DNA from: an uncultured Marinomonas sp.
GTDB taxonomy: Bacteria > Pseudomonadota > Gammaproteobacteria > Pseudomonadales > Marinomonadaceae
Direction: 5' to 3'
Assembly: GCA_947493575.1 (NCBI GenBank)
Contig: CANLRQ010000002.1
Coordinates: forward strand, 124,001-188,000
DNA: 64,000 nucleotides
Shown here: positions 35,684 through 43,891 of the stretch, piece by piece
Position numbering within the stretch: the stretch's first letter is position 1
How the letters are laid out: each line of letters begins with the position of its first letter
The notes under the pieces: generated by a model
Database searches by the model: none
Told to the model about the DNA's origin: nothing
What the model saw: the letters and a program-made list of their open reading frames with translations, nothing else
Made by a program: the position numbers and the translations under genes

Positions 35684-36682
35684 TTACTGAGTATTCTGAA
35701 TTTGATCGATAAAGGTTTTAAGAGATGGATTGTCTTTCACGGCTTTTTCATACACAGGTTTCATCGCGTTCTGGAACGCCGACTTATCTTTGATTTCATT
35801 AAACTTGACACCAGAAGCCAACACTTTTTTACGGCTCTCAGTATCACGCTCAGCCCATAATTGGCGCTGTAATGTTGAGCTATCACGAGCAGCTTTTTTA
35901 ACAGCTTTTTGATCACTTTCAGACAATTCATTCCACGCTTTCACACTGACACATAGACACTCAGGTAAAATCAAATGCTCCGTCAAAGAATAATAAGACG
36001 CCACTTCGAAATGGTTACTGGAATCATACGATGGCCAATTGTTTTCTGCACCATCAACAACACCTGTTTTCAACGACTGGTAGACTTCAGAATACGCCAT
36101 TGGTGTTGCATTGCCACCAAGAGCTTCTACCATGCCAACGTAAAGTTCATTATTCATCACACGGAATTTTTCGCCCTTTATATCCGCAGGCGTTTGGATT
36201 GGCTTAGAGGTATTGTAGAAAGAACGAGCGCCACCATCATACCAAGCCAAGGAAATAATGCCTTTTTTCGCCATCGCATCACTTAATTGATCGCCAACCG
36301 TGCCATCCATCACACGATGCATATGATCAAGGTTTTTAAAAATAAAAGGCAGAGACACAACATTAACTTCGGGTACCGCTTCCCCCATTGGACCCAAATT
36401 AAATCCAGCAAATTGAATCCCACCCACTTGCAGCATTTGAATCGCATCCGATTGACTGCCAAGTACAGCACCGTTATAAACTCGTCCGCTCACACGGCCA
36501 TCTGTTACCTTATCCACTTCTTTAACAAACGACTCCATCGCAACAGTAACTGGGTAGTCTGTGTTATGTATATTCCAGCCTTTCCAATCAGCCTGAGCCG
36601 CAGAGGTAAAGACAGCAGCGGATATGGCAGTGGCAAGAGCAAGGGTTTTCCCAAGCTTTTTGGTAGAATTTTTTATTATCAT
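35684..36682 (-). CDS. dctP: TRAP transporter periplasmic binding protein DctP
   Basis: A 332-residue periplasmic solute receptor. A signal peptide (about 1-31, ending SAAQA-D) is clear. The family signature GEKFRVMNNELYVGMVEALG and the motif QSLKTGVVDGAENNWPSYDS are present, as is the substrate-carboxylate Arg region. The locus context suggests hexuronate binding. First gene of the PQM operon; a KdgR-box-like sequence lies 43 bp upstream (36725-36739). Confidence 0.92.
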   Translation of the reverse strand: MIIKNSTKKLGKTLALATAISAAVFTSAAQADWKGWNIHNTDYPVTVAMESFVKEVDKVTDGRVSGRVYNGAVLGSQSDAIQMLQVGGIQFAGFNLGPMGEAVPEVNVVSLPFIFKNLDHMHRVMDGTVGDQLSDAMAKKGIISLAWYDGGARSFYNTSKPIQTPADIKGEKFRVMNNELYVGMVEALGGNATPMAYSEVYQSLKTGVVDGAENNWPSYDSSNHFEVASYYSLTEHLILPECLCVSVKAWNELSESDQKAVKKAARDSSTLQRQLWAERDTESRKKVLASGVKFNEIKDKSAFQNAMKPVYEKAVKDNPSLKTFIDQIQNTQ

Positions 36683-36724
36683 TGTTATCTCTCCAGATTT
36701 TATATTTTTCTCGATTCTACATTA

Positions 36725-36739
36725 AGAAACAGCTTTTCA
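36725..36739. promoter_or_regulatory. Weak KdgR-box-like sequence upstream of dctP
   Basis: AGAAACAGCTTTTCA is a dyad that differs at four positions from the enterobacterial KdgR core TGAAACATTGTTTCA. It sits 43 bp before the dctP start. Weak alone; supported by the better site at 39359. Confidence 0.3.
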
Positions 36740-36944
36740 AAAAAACTGAATAGACTTAACGTTTTTTATTTGTACCATACAACAACACACAATGACAATA
36801 GTCATACTATGAGCACCATAAAAAAAAACAGTATTTAGTAAGCAAAACTTTCCTATTAATTAGAAGTCATAGCATGTGCCATATTAGCGACAGAATGATC
36901 ATTTCAGCACACTAAGTGTAAGGAAATAGTCCCAGAAACATGCC

Positions 36945-37240
36945 GTCACCGAAAAAACAAAAAAACTGCGTAATCGGATTCACGATCAAGGATTACAACC
37001 AGGAGATAAACTCCTCACAGAACCTAATTTAATGGCGAAATTTTCTGTTATCCGAACCATATTACGAGCAGCCATTGCCACATTAAAGATAGAGGATTTA
37101 GTCAAAATCAAACAAGACACAGGAGGGGGTGTTTCGGAGCCAAAACAATACATATTTTCGTCTCTCAGAAAAACACTCGAACACTGACAGACACTATAGA
37201 ATCTCTGGAGCTTAGAACCGCTATAGCATATCGATGCGAG
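36945..37240 (+). pseudogene. Remnant of a GntR/FadR-type regulator
   Basis: The plus strand reads VTEKTKKLRNRIHDQGLQPG, DKLLTEPNLMAKFSVIRTIL and RAAIATLKIEDLVKIKQDTG, the winged helix of GntR regulators (usual VSRTVVREALAxLxxxGLV). Stops follow in the linker (near 37185 and 37197) after SSLRKTLEH, and the effector domain is absent apart from the fragment LWSLEPL. It lies between dctP and the EamA gene, where UxuR/ExuR-type regulators of uronate genes are often found, so it may once have regulated the transporter. Confidence 0.7.
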
Positions 37241-37282
37241 AAATAGAACGCTGGAAAGCCATAGGTAATTTAATGAAGCGTC

Positions 37283-38155
37283 TTACTGGCTTAAGCGCAA
37301 AATGAGAATACCCACCAAAGCAGTGATAAGCCCCAAAATTTCTTGCAGGCTAAAACATTCTTTTAGAAAGATACGTGAATACAATAGAATAATTAAAATA
37401 TTCATCGCAGCGACAGCAGAAACCAATCCCGCCGCGCCCAGAGCAAAGGCAGATAAGATAGCCACCATACCAGCCACATTTGTTAAACCAATCACCAATC
37501 CACAAGCGAAGGTTCTCATACCTGACCAGCGCAGATGACTACCCTCATTATCATGAGCAGCAATTTGACGATTTTTAAGCCAACTAAATGCAAACAAGCA
37601 GCTGCCAAACCCAAACATCAATGTGAGGGTGGCAAACATATCCGCTTCAAGACGAGTTGATTGCTTACCTAATAAGTCATTAAACGCAAAAAAAAGAGCA
37701 GCTAATAACCCCCATTGCGCCCCTTGTAAATTACGAAATGAAATATCACTAGAATAGCGAATAGTGTAAAGCCCAGCAAAAACAACAATAAATCCGATTA
37801 ATTGCTGAACAGTTAAAGTCTCGCCCCAGAACAAAAAGGCCAGCAATACAACAAACAAGGGAGGCAGACCAGACAGGATACCAATAAGAGACGCCTTACC
37901 TACTGAAAACCCCTTATACAAAGCCGCATTAGCAGCGAAGGAGCCAAAACCTAATGCGAGCCCTACACAAACATCTGTCCAAGCGTACCATTGTTGCCCT
38001 AACACATACATAGCCAGAGCGCTGATGACAAAACCCACAAAAAAAACACCAAAGAGCATTAGGTTTCGATTGAGATTTTTTTTGGATGTCCATTGATACA
38101 TTACCCCTCTCATTCCGAAAAATAGAGCGGCTAATAGGGCATAAATAACCCACAT
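37283..38155 (-). CDS. EamA-family (DMT) permease
   Basis: A 290-residue membrane protein with ten hydrophobic helices in two EamA repeats (about 5-135 and 145-285), starting MWVIYALLAALFFGMRGVMY. The second repeat has AMNILIILLYSRIFLKE. DMT permeases move metabolites; the direction and substrate here are unknown. It lies in the uronate locus, 105 bp after the isomerase gene on the same strand, so it could carry a sugar acid. Confidence 0.83.
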   Translation of the reverse strand: MWVIYALLAALFFGMRGVMYQWTSKKNLNRNLMLFGVFFVGFVISALAMYVLGQQWYAWTDVCVGLALGFGSFAANAALYKGFSVGKASLIGILSGLPPLFVVLLAFLFWGETLTVQQLIGFIVVFAGLYTIRYSSDISFRNLQGAQWGLLAALFFAFNDLLGKQSTRLEADMFATLTLMFGFGSCLFAFSWLKNRQIAAHDNEGSHLRWSGMRTFACGLVIGLTNVAGMVAILSAFALGAAGLVSAVAAMNILIILLYSRIFLKECFSLQEILGLITALVGILILRLSQ

Positions 38156-38260
38156 AATTGACTTCTTTTAATCATCCTTAGACTAATCTGCTTTTGTGTT
38201 CACAGACTGGCGATACAAATAATGCCACACGAGCGGTGACACCATTTAATCCAATAACGC

Positions 38261-38896
38261 TTATAGTAACGAACGTACGTACGCTTCTATTTCAGGGTTC
38301 TGACTGTTGTCAAAAAAGCACTTCTGGAAGCGTTCGCCTGACACGGCTGTTTTGACTAATTCTCGGTCAATCCCTTTCAGTGTATCGAGGTAATTGTCTT
38401 TTGCAATCGCAGTTTTCACTTGATTTAAAATATCGGCGTTACGCACTTGAGGCTCTTTGCGCTCAGTGGGATAGCCTTCACCACGTGGGCCAGTAAAGGC
38501 TTTTTCAAAGATATAACGGGCATTTAATTCAGCCGCCCAGCCAAAACCTTTGGCAAAGGCCATAGCAATCGCATTGCCGTTATTGATTTGATTAAACAAA
38601 AAGGCGTCGGAAGGCTCAAGACAATAACCACATAAAACACCTGGATGTAGATTTAACGACATCATCGCGCCTTGGCCTGTACCACAACCCGCCACAACAA
38701 AATCTACGGCTTTTGAATTCAACAGCAGACTGGCCATGATACCTAGGTGAATATAAGTTAAATGATGATCGTTATCGTCACTCATCCCTACATTATAAAC
38801 GTCATGCTTAAGAGGTGCTGCGACGGCATTTAACTGCTCAAGAATCGTGGCATTTTTGCTCGCTTGGCTATTTTCCATCATTAGTGCAATTTTCAT
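38261..38896 (-). CDS. RpiB/LacA-family sugar isomerase, DhuI-like
   Basis: A 211-residue protein of the ribose-5-phosphate isomerase B / LacAB fold. The start MKIALMMENSQASKNATILE and the motif VVAGCGTGQGAMMSLNLHPG (active-site Cys-containing GCGTG) fit. Members called DhuI convert 4-deoxy-5-hexosulose uronate, formed from unsaturated uronates, and replace KduI. Presence of a KdgF-like cupin and KduD beside it supports that role. I chose ATG 38896, preceded by TGGAGA, over a longer frame. Probably cotranscribed with the cupin gene (68-bp gap). Confidence 0.8.
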   Translation of the reverse strand: MKIALMMENSQASKNATILEQLNAVAAPLKHDVYNVGMSDDNDHHLTYIHLGIMASLLLNSKAVDFVVAGCGTGQGAMMSLNLHPGVLCGYCLEPSDAFLFNQINNGNAIAMAFAKGFGWAAELNARYIFEKAFTGPRGEGYPTERKEPQVRNADILNQVKTAIAKDNYLDTLKGIDRELVKTAVSGERFQKCFFDNSQNPEIEAYVRSLL

Positions 38897-38964
38897 AATG
38901 TTCTCCAAAGTTTTATTATCGAAATTCAAGTGATTCTATTGGTACTGAATAAAAGCTAGACGCA

Positions 38965-39285
38965 TTATAAAAAGTCTTTGCGCACAGGAGTAAAGTTATC
39001 TAGTAAGATACCTGGCTCTAAACACACACAGCCATGCATCACATTTGGCTCTTTATATAGAGTATCCCCTGGACCTACTATTTTGACTTCATCACCAATG
39101 GTGAATTCGAATTTCCCAGATAACACATAAGTTAATTGTTCATGCGGATGATTATGCAACGGACCAATAGCACCTTTTTCAAAATGCACTTCCACAGCCA
39201 TAATATTATCTGAATACGCCATGATTTTACGTGATACACCGCCACCCAAATTTTCCAAAGGAACTTCGTTACTGTAGACAAACAT
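38965..39285 (-). CDS. kdgF: KdgF-like cupin for unsaturated uronate linearisation
   Basis: A 106-residue single-domain cupin. Metal ligands: GPLHNHPHEQLTYVLSGKFE (two His and Glu) and PNVMHGCVCLEPG (His). Length and sequence match KdgF, which turns 4,5-unsaturated monouronates from pectin or alginate into linear ketouronates. It precedes the DhuI-like isomerase in the same operon, which would use its product. A KdgR-type operator lies 74 bp upstream of the start. Confidence 0.82.
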   Translation of the reverse strand: MFVYSNEVPLENLGGGVSRKIMAYSDNIMAVEVHFEKGAIGPLHNHPHEQLTYVLSGKFEFTIGDEVKIVGPGDTLYKEPNVMHGCVCLEPGILLDNFTPVRKDFL

Positions 39286-39358
39286 AAGACTACTCTTTGC
39301 ATTATTATTTTAAAGATTCACAGTATAGCAGCATTTAAAAACGCCGTTCAATACTTTA

Positions 39359-39373
39359 TGAAAAAGCGTTTCA
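39359..39373. promoter_or_regulatory. KdgR-type operator upstream of kdgF
   Basis: TGAAAAAGCGTTTCA is a dyad (TGAAA...TTTCA) matching 11 of 15 positions or more of the enterobacterial KdgR box core TGAAACATTGTTTCA with the same spacing. It is 74 bp upstream of kdgF and near the 3' end of the IclR/KdgR-type gene. Confidence 0.5.
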
Positions 39374-39516
39374 TTTACTTTATATGTAAAAAGAACCTTT
39401 TTTAGAGATAGACACCTAAATGCCCACTCCACTTAAAAAAGCGGTTACTACCATGTAAAGAGCGGAAAAATTAGGAGGGCAATTGCCTTCTCTGCTTCAT
39501 AAGGGAGGTGAACAAG

Positions 39517-40311
39517 CTATGAATTAATACAACCGAGTTTTCTAGATATCTTTCCTGCAGCATCCTTCAATAAGGCAACATAGTTTTCAAACTTTTCAGG
39601 AGTATAACGTAGTGTCGGAAAAGACAAACTGAGTCCAGCAATAACATTACCTAAGCGATCATAAATGGGTGTCGAAATACAACAAAGACCCTCTTCTTGC
39701 TCCTCGTTATCAACGCCATAGCCCTTGGCCTTCACTTCTATTAGATCTGCTAAAAAAGAGTCTATAGAAAGATGTGTGTTGACTGTTGAGGGCAAAAAAT
39801 CCGTTTGAGAGAGCACTTTTCGCACATACTCTTCAGACCTTTCCGCCAACAATACCTTACCTATGGCCGTTGAATAGAGTGGATTACGACCTCCAATACG
39901 AGATTGCATGCGTAAATTATATTGAGCGTCTACTTTAAAAATATAGACAATACTATCGCCATCACGAATTCCAAGATGAAGCGCTTCTTTTGTCTGCTCC
40001 CCTATAGTCGCCATGTAAGGCTCAGCTAAAGAAACCAAATCCACATGTTCCAGTGAATGAGAGCTCAGCTCAAACAATTTCAAGGTCAGCGAATAGCGAT
40101 CATCATCTCCTTCTTGACGGACAAACCCGAGCATTTTCATCGTTTGCAAAAAGCGATACACCGTACTCTTGGATGTCATGACAATTTGAGACAATTCGGT
40201 AACACCTAAAGATTTTTTCTCTGCCAATGCATTCAATATGGTAAACACTTTCATCACCGATGATACAGGTTCAATTTGTTGGTTATTCTCTTCATTCATA
40301 ATAAGTTTCAT
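39517..40311 (-). CDS. kdgR: IclR-family regulator, KdgR-like
   Basis: A 264-residue IclR regulator. N-terminal winged helix: GVTELSQIVMTSKSTVYRFL (about 35-55), with an effector domain containing STAIGKVLLA and EEQEEGLCCISTPIYDRLGN. IclR proteins sense small acids; KdgR binds 2-keto-3-deoxygluconate and represses pectin genes. The pectin-type genes on both sides support that role. Start uncertain: ATG 40311 or 40299 (MNEENNQ); neither has a strong ribosome site. A TTTCA-rich stretch overlaps the start and may allow self-regulation. Confidence 0.82.
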   Translation of the reverse strand: MKLIMNEENNQQIEPVSSVMKVFTILNALAEKKSLGVTELSQIVMTSKSTVYRFLQTMKMLGFVRQEGDDDRYSLTLKLFELSSHSLEHVDLVSLAEPYMATIGEQTKEALHLGIRDGDSIVYIFKVDAQYNLRMQSRIGGRNPLYSTAIGKVLLAERSEEYVRKVLSQTDFLPSTVNTHLSIDSFLADLIEVKAKGYGVDNEEQEEGLCCISTPIYDRLGNVIAGLSLSFPTLRYTPEKFENYVALLKDAAGKISRKLGCINS

Positions 40312-40496
40312 TTTTTTGAAATGTTATTCTGTAATTGTAAAATAATTTCTTAATGAGATACATCCCAACATCATAAAAGTTAGTTTGAGCGATAATAATC
40401 AACAAAGAGATAGTGTGAGACCACAACTCTAACAAAATAAGAAACCGTCGTTATACTAACGATCACCCTTCATATAGCGACAGTATCTATCTATTG

Positions 40497-41255
40497 TTAA
40501 CGAGCTAGCCAACCGCCATCCACCGCAATAGTATACCCATTCACATAGCGAGATGCTTCACTAGCCAAAAATACAATCGGTCCTGCCATATCATCGGGAG
40601 TTCCCCAACGACCACAGGGTATACGACCCAGTATTTCATTAGAACGGACCTCATCTTCTCGTAACGCGGTAGTATTGTCTGTCGCCATATAACCTGGAGC
40701 AATGGCATTCACATTAATTCCCTTTTGAGCCCACTCATTTGCCAGTAGACGAGTCACTCCCATGACTCCACTTTTGGATGCGGTGTAAGAAGGTACTCGA
40801 ATACCTCCTTGATAAGACAACATAGAGGCGATGTTAATAATGTTGCCTGTTGTCCTTTGAGCGATAACCTGTTTAGCAAACCCCTGAGACATAAAGAAAA
40901 CCGCTTTAACATTGAGATCCATCACATCATCCCAATCCTTTTCTGTAAAATCAATCGAATCATTACGACGAATAATACCTGCATTGTTAACCAAGATGTC
41001 TACTTTACCAAACGCCTCGACCGCCTCCTTAATAACGAGATCTACACTTGCGAATTTGCTCATATCCGCAATTACACTGTGAAACTTGTATCCTCTTTTT
41101 GCCATCAACTCCATGGTTTCTGTCGGAACTCTTCTATTCACTCCAACGATATTGGCGCCTGCCTCCGCAAGAGCTAATGCCATACCTTGACCTAGTCCGG
41201 TATTACACCCAGTCACAATGGCAACTTTATTACTCAAATCAAACATATTTTTCAT
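40497..41255 (-). CDS. kduD: KduD-type short-chain dehydrogenase (2-deoxy-D-gluconate 3-dehydrogenase)
   Basis: A 252-residue short-chain dehydrogenase. Cofactor site KVAIVTGCNTGLGQGMALAL; catalytic SMLSYQGGIRVPSYTASKSG (Ser, Tyr, Lys); ending AVDGGWLAR, which is characteristic of KduD. KduD reduces 2,5-diketo-3-deoxygluconate to 2-keto-3-deoxygluconate. The longer frame upstream has no ribosome site; ATG 41255 (MKNMFDL) or 41246 (MFDL) is likely. It ends the uronate locus, next to the transposon graveyard. Confidence 0.88.
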   Translation of the reverse strand: MKNMFDLSNKVAIVTGCNTGLGQGMALALAEAGANIVGVNRRVPTETMELMAKRGYKFHSVIADMSKFASVDLVIKEAVEAFGKVDILVNNAGIIRRNDSIDFTEKDWDDVMDLNVKAVFFMSQGFAKQVIAQRTTGNIINIASMLSYQGGIRVPSYTASKSGVMGVTRLLANEWAQKGINVNAIAPGYMATDNTTALREDEVRSNEILGRIPCGRWGTPDDMAGPIVFLASEASRYVNGYTIAVDGGWLAR

Positions 41256-41491
41256 ATATATATCACTCACTTTAATGATTAAAAAGCCGACATCTTTCTT
41301 GTCATGATTCTTCTTATAGAAAACGCACTTTAAACGATCTCCTCCTCCAGAACAACAACCAGACACGATGAATCATTTTTTTTAGAACGTTGTTTTATTT
41401 TTAATGCCTGAACTATTAGGCAGTAACAAAAATAACTTCCAAAGAATTACTTTGATTTATTCGCGACTAAAACCCTATTATTTAATAGCTT

Positions 41492-42220
41492 TAGATCTCA
41501 GCATAACTCGAACTTAATTCTATAAATTTGTCAAACTAAGATATGCAAAAATCATTTTCAACACAGCCCGTATTTTTCTTGACAGCATCTGACTTAGATA
41601 ATCGAATTCTTAGTAGCCTTGATGATACGAGGCATTACTAGATTGGTATAAAATTGAGAGCTTGTTAACTTCAATTTACTCTGCTGATACAGGCCGACCT
41701 AGCTATCCCTTGCTGGCTTTATTTAGAAGCCTATTGCTCGGTATATGGTACAAATTATCTGACGTCCAATTGGCTCAAAGCTTATACAGAGTCCTGCTTT
41801 CTCGTAAGTTTTGCCATCTTGAGTTAACAAGTGATGTACCTGTAGTTTCAACACTTGGCCGCTTTCGCTATCAGTTAACCGAAATCAACAATCAACTTGA
41901 ATCTAAAAACATCATCATGACAGAAGGCGAATCAACATCATAGACGCCCCCCCCTATAGAAGCGGCCCAATCAGGTTCAGGAAACGATAAAAAGGGTAGG
42001 CCAAAAAAAGATTCTGAAGCAGGTTGGCATGTTAAGAATGATAACCGAGGCCGCCAAAAGTCTACCTATTGGTTATTCTGTACACACAGGCGTAGATGAA
42101 GATGGATTTATTCATAGTCAAAGCGTCACGCCTGGTAGTGTCCATAACTGATGATAATGTCCATGACAGCCAAGAGCGAGATACTTTGATATTGGGTAAT
42201 GAAGCAAAGCCCAAACATTC
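41492..42220 (+). pseudogene. Decayed IS5-like transposase gene and its left end
   Basis: The left end AGATCTCAGCATAACTCG matches the family B miniature transposons. Pieces of a DUF772/DDE transposase are spread over frames: LLTSIYSADTGRPSYPLLAL and FRYQLTEINNQLESKNIIMT in one, KKGRPKKDSEAGWHVKNDN later, then DEDGFIHSQSVTPGSVH. Stop codons (for example 41631-41633 and 41941-41943) and frame shifts make it dead. The C-terminal part is replaced from about 42206 by an IS982-type fragment. Confidence 0.72.
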
Positions 42221-42355
42221 TGCCCCCAGACTTAAGGCCAACAGCTCTTTATCGGTGAGTTTTGGCAACCTAATTTGATTCAAAAAATTGTCAATCGGTT
42301 CAAGGGAGTGCAGTAAAGTTAAAATTTTGTTATAAACAGCCTGTAGGTTACTCAT
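42206..42355 (-). pseudogene. 5' fragment of an IS982-family transposase
   Basis: The minus strand reads MSNLQAVYNKILTLLHSLEP then IRLPKLTDKELLALSLGAEC, the N-terminus of IS982-type transposases (PKLSDxELxxLSLxAE). At about 42206 it meets the IS5-like remnant and the reading continues as non-homologous sequence. About 50 of roughly 290 codons remain. Confidence 0.62.
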
Positions 42356-42412
42356 CGTATTACCATTTTTCTAGATAATTAGGTTCTTCTCCGCTTTGCT
42401 GAGTGAGATTAA

Positions 42413-42840
42413 TTATGCATAAAACATTGATTGATCATCTGGCAGAGAAGATTGGCGTATCTTCAGCTTGAAGTACTCGGTGTCTCTTATACCTCTGACT
42501 CGTTTTCGGATCATACCAATACTGACATTCCCTGCTTCTATTCTAGCGCTGGTTAACTTGTGTTTCGCATAATTTTGCAGATGCCCACTTGATGTCGTCT
42601 CAGCGACTTGGAGAACTTTTTAAGATAGGGTATTTTTGATTCATCGGCTACCTGACACCACTCTTCTAACCTTGTTTGCATTTCCTCATACGTTTCAGAT
42701 TGCCATAAATTTTGAAGCTGTTCTTTCAGAATGTAAAGCGTGTTCAGGTTAGCGTTTTCACTCACAAGAGCCTTTAGCTTTAGTTCCTGTGAATCGGTCA
42801 GTTTATCTGCATTCTTTACAGACACTTCCCCGCTCTTTTT
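42413..42840 (-). pseudogene. 3' remnant of an ISL3-family transposase, frameshifted
   Basis: SVKNADKLTDSQELKLKALV, LNTLYILKEQLQNLW and KKFSKSLRRHQVGICK match the C-terminal part of ISL3 transposases. A frameshift near 42570 precedes the last segment, which continues in another frame as YAKHKLTSARIEAGNVSIGM and ends at 42413. Upstream of 42840 the homology stops at an in-frame TAA. Non-functional. Confidence 0.7.
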
Positions 42841-42878
42841 GATTTATCTTACCCGTACGATAATCAGCATATATAAAA

Positions 42879-43313
42879 TTAATGTATATTTCTCAACAGT
42901 TGTATATTTCCTAAATGCTTAGTTTTTTCATAATGCCTACGATCAGCAGTAATAAATAATGCATTTTCTTGAATAGCCAGAGCGTTATACATGCTATCAC
43001 TAAAAGTAGGATAACCGCTTTTGGAGTGCCCTGCTTTGGTTATACTTAAGGTTTTATCCAACAGTTGAGAATCAATATTAACAAGAGTCATTCTAAAGCC
43101 AATCAAAGCCTTGAAAAATTCACATACTTCTTGAATATCATGTTTTGCTACTTCGCAGGTAGTTATGGTTTCGTTCACAACAATACTTGGTTCTAGTATC
43201 TCAACTTCACTTTGAACAAGCTTTTCTATCAGCTCAATCGCTTTACTCGAATCGTACTCATCTTTTTTAAAAAGCTTTACAAATATATTTGCGTCTAAAA
43301 CAACTTTATTCAT
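42879..43313 (-). CDS. PIN-domain toxin (VapC-like ribonuclease)
   Basis: A 144-residue PIN-domain protein. The acidic metal-binding residues are visible: Asp in VVLDANIFVKLF (about 7), Glu in VVNETITTCEVAKHD (about 48), Asp in PTFSDSMYNALA (about 105) and Asp in LFITADRRHYEK (about 123). PIN toxins cleave RNA, often tRNA, and are held by a cognate antitoxin. The antitoxin gene lies directly upstream with a 10-bp gap. The order antitoxin then toxin is usual for vapBC. Confidence 0.8.
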   Translation of the reverse strand: MNKVVLDANIFVKLFKKDEYDSSKAIELIEKLVQSEVEILEPSIVVNETITTCEVAKHDIQEVCEFFKALIGFRMTLVNIDSQLLDKTLSITKAGHSKSGYPTFSDSMYNALAIQENALFITADRRHYEKTKHLGNIQLLRNIH

Positions 43314-43323
43314 TATTATCTAA

Positions 43324-43569
43324 TCAGTTAGCAAGTATGTTGGAAGCTGTGCCTGTTCTCATATCATTCACGAGATCAACGGCATCTTTATCTGTACCCC
43401 AATCTTTTGGACTCAAAAGTGCTATAACGTCTAATGCCCTTTGCTTCGCTTTAAGTTTCTCTTGGTTAACGACAGCTTGCGCGATGTACTTAGACTTTTC
43501 TGTTTTAGGGAGTGCATCTATGACCGCTGCGACTTCTTCAGGTAATGAAAATGTATATTGTTTATTCAT
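43324..43569 (-). CDS. Antitoxin, ribbon-helix-helix-like
   Basis: An 81-residue protein. The N-terminal MNKQYTFSLPEEVAAVIDAL and the following KTEKSKYIAQAVVNQ have the strand-helix-helix pattern of CopG/RHH repressors; the C-terminal tail (TDKDAVDLVNDMRTGTASNI) would wrap the toxin. Expected to neutralise the PIN protein and repress the pair. The family name is not certain. Confidence 0.7.
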   Translation of the reverse strand: MNKQYTFSLPEEVAAVIDALPKTEKSKYIAQAVVNQEKLKAKQRALDVIALLSPKDWGTDKDAVDLVNDMRTGTASNILAN

Positions 43570-43645
43570 AATAAAAGACTCTTATAAATTAATACATACA
43601 GTTTATGTAAATGTTTATGTAAGTCAAGTTTATGCAGGTGACTCA

Positions 43646-43691
43646 ACATCCATCAAAGACATCCAAGAAACATCCATCAAAGACATCCAAG
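43646..43691. repeat. 24-bp tandem repeat upstream of the toxin-antitoxin pair
   Basis: The unit ACATCCATCAAAGACATCCA plus AGAA occurs twice in a row (second copy lacks the last 2 bases). Within the unit ACATCCA itself occurs twice. It is 77 bp upstream of the antitoxin start, so it may be an operator array or a simple duplication. The rest of 43570-43891 has no recognisable gene. Confidence 0.6.
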
Positions 43692-43891
43692 TAAAAATAA
43701 CCATCAATAGAATACTAAAAACACAACTAAGCTAAAGCACAGAATAGTCAAATCGGATTCATGGCAGTATTTATCCGTGTTAGACAAGGATAAAACCCTA
43801 ATTCAGTACAAATGAGAAAATACAGGCGAGCAAAATCAATCACCCTTTTGTGAGGTCATTTTAATGAAGTAAGCGTAATGAAATATTTAGA

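Noticed and set aside
43646-43691. CRISPR array
   Set aside because: Only two adjacent units with no spacers; a tandem duplication.
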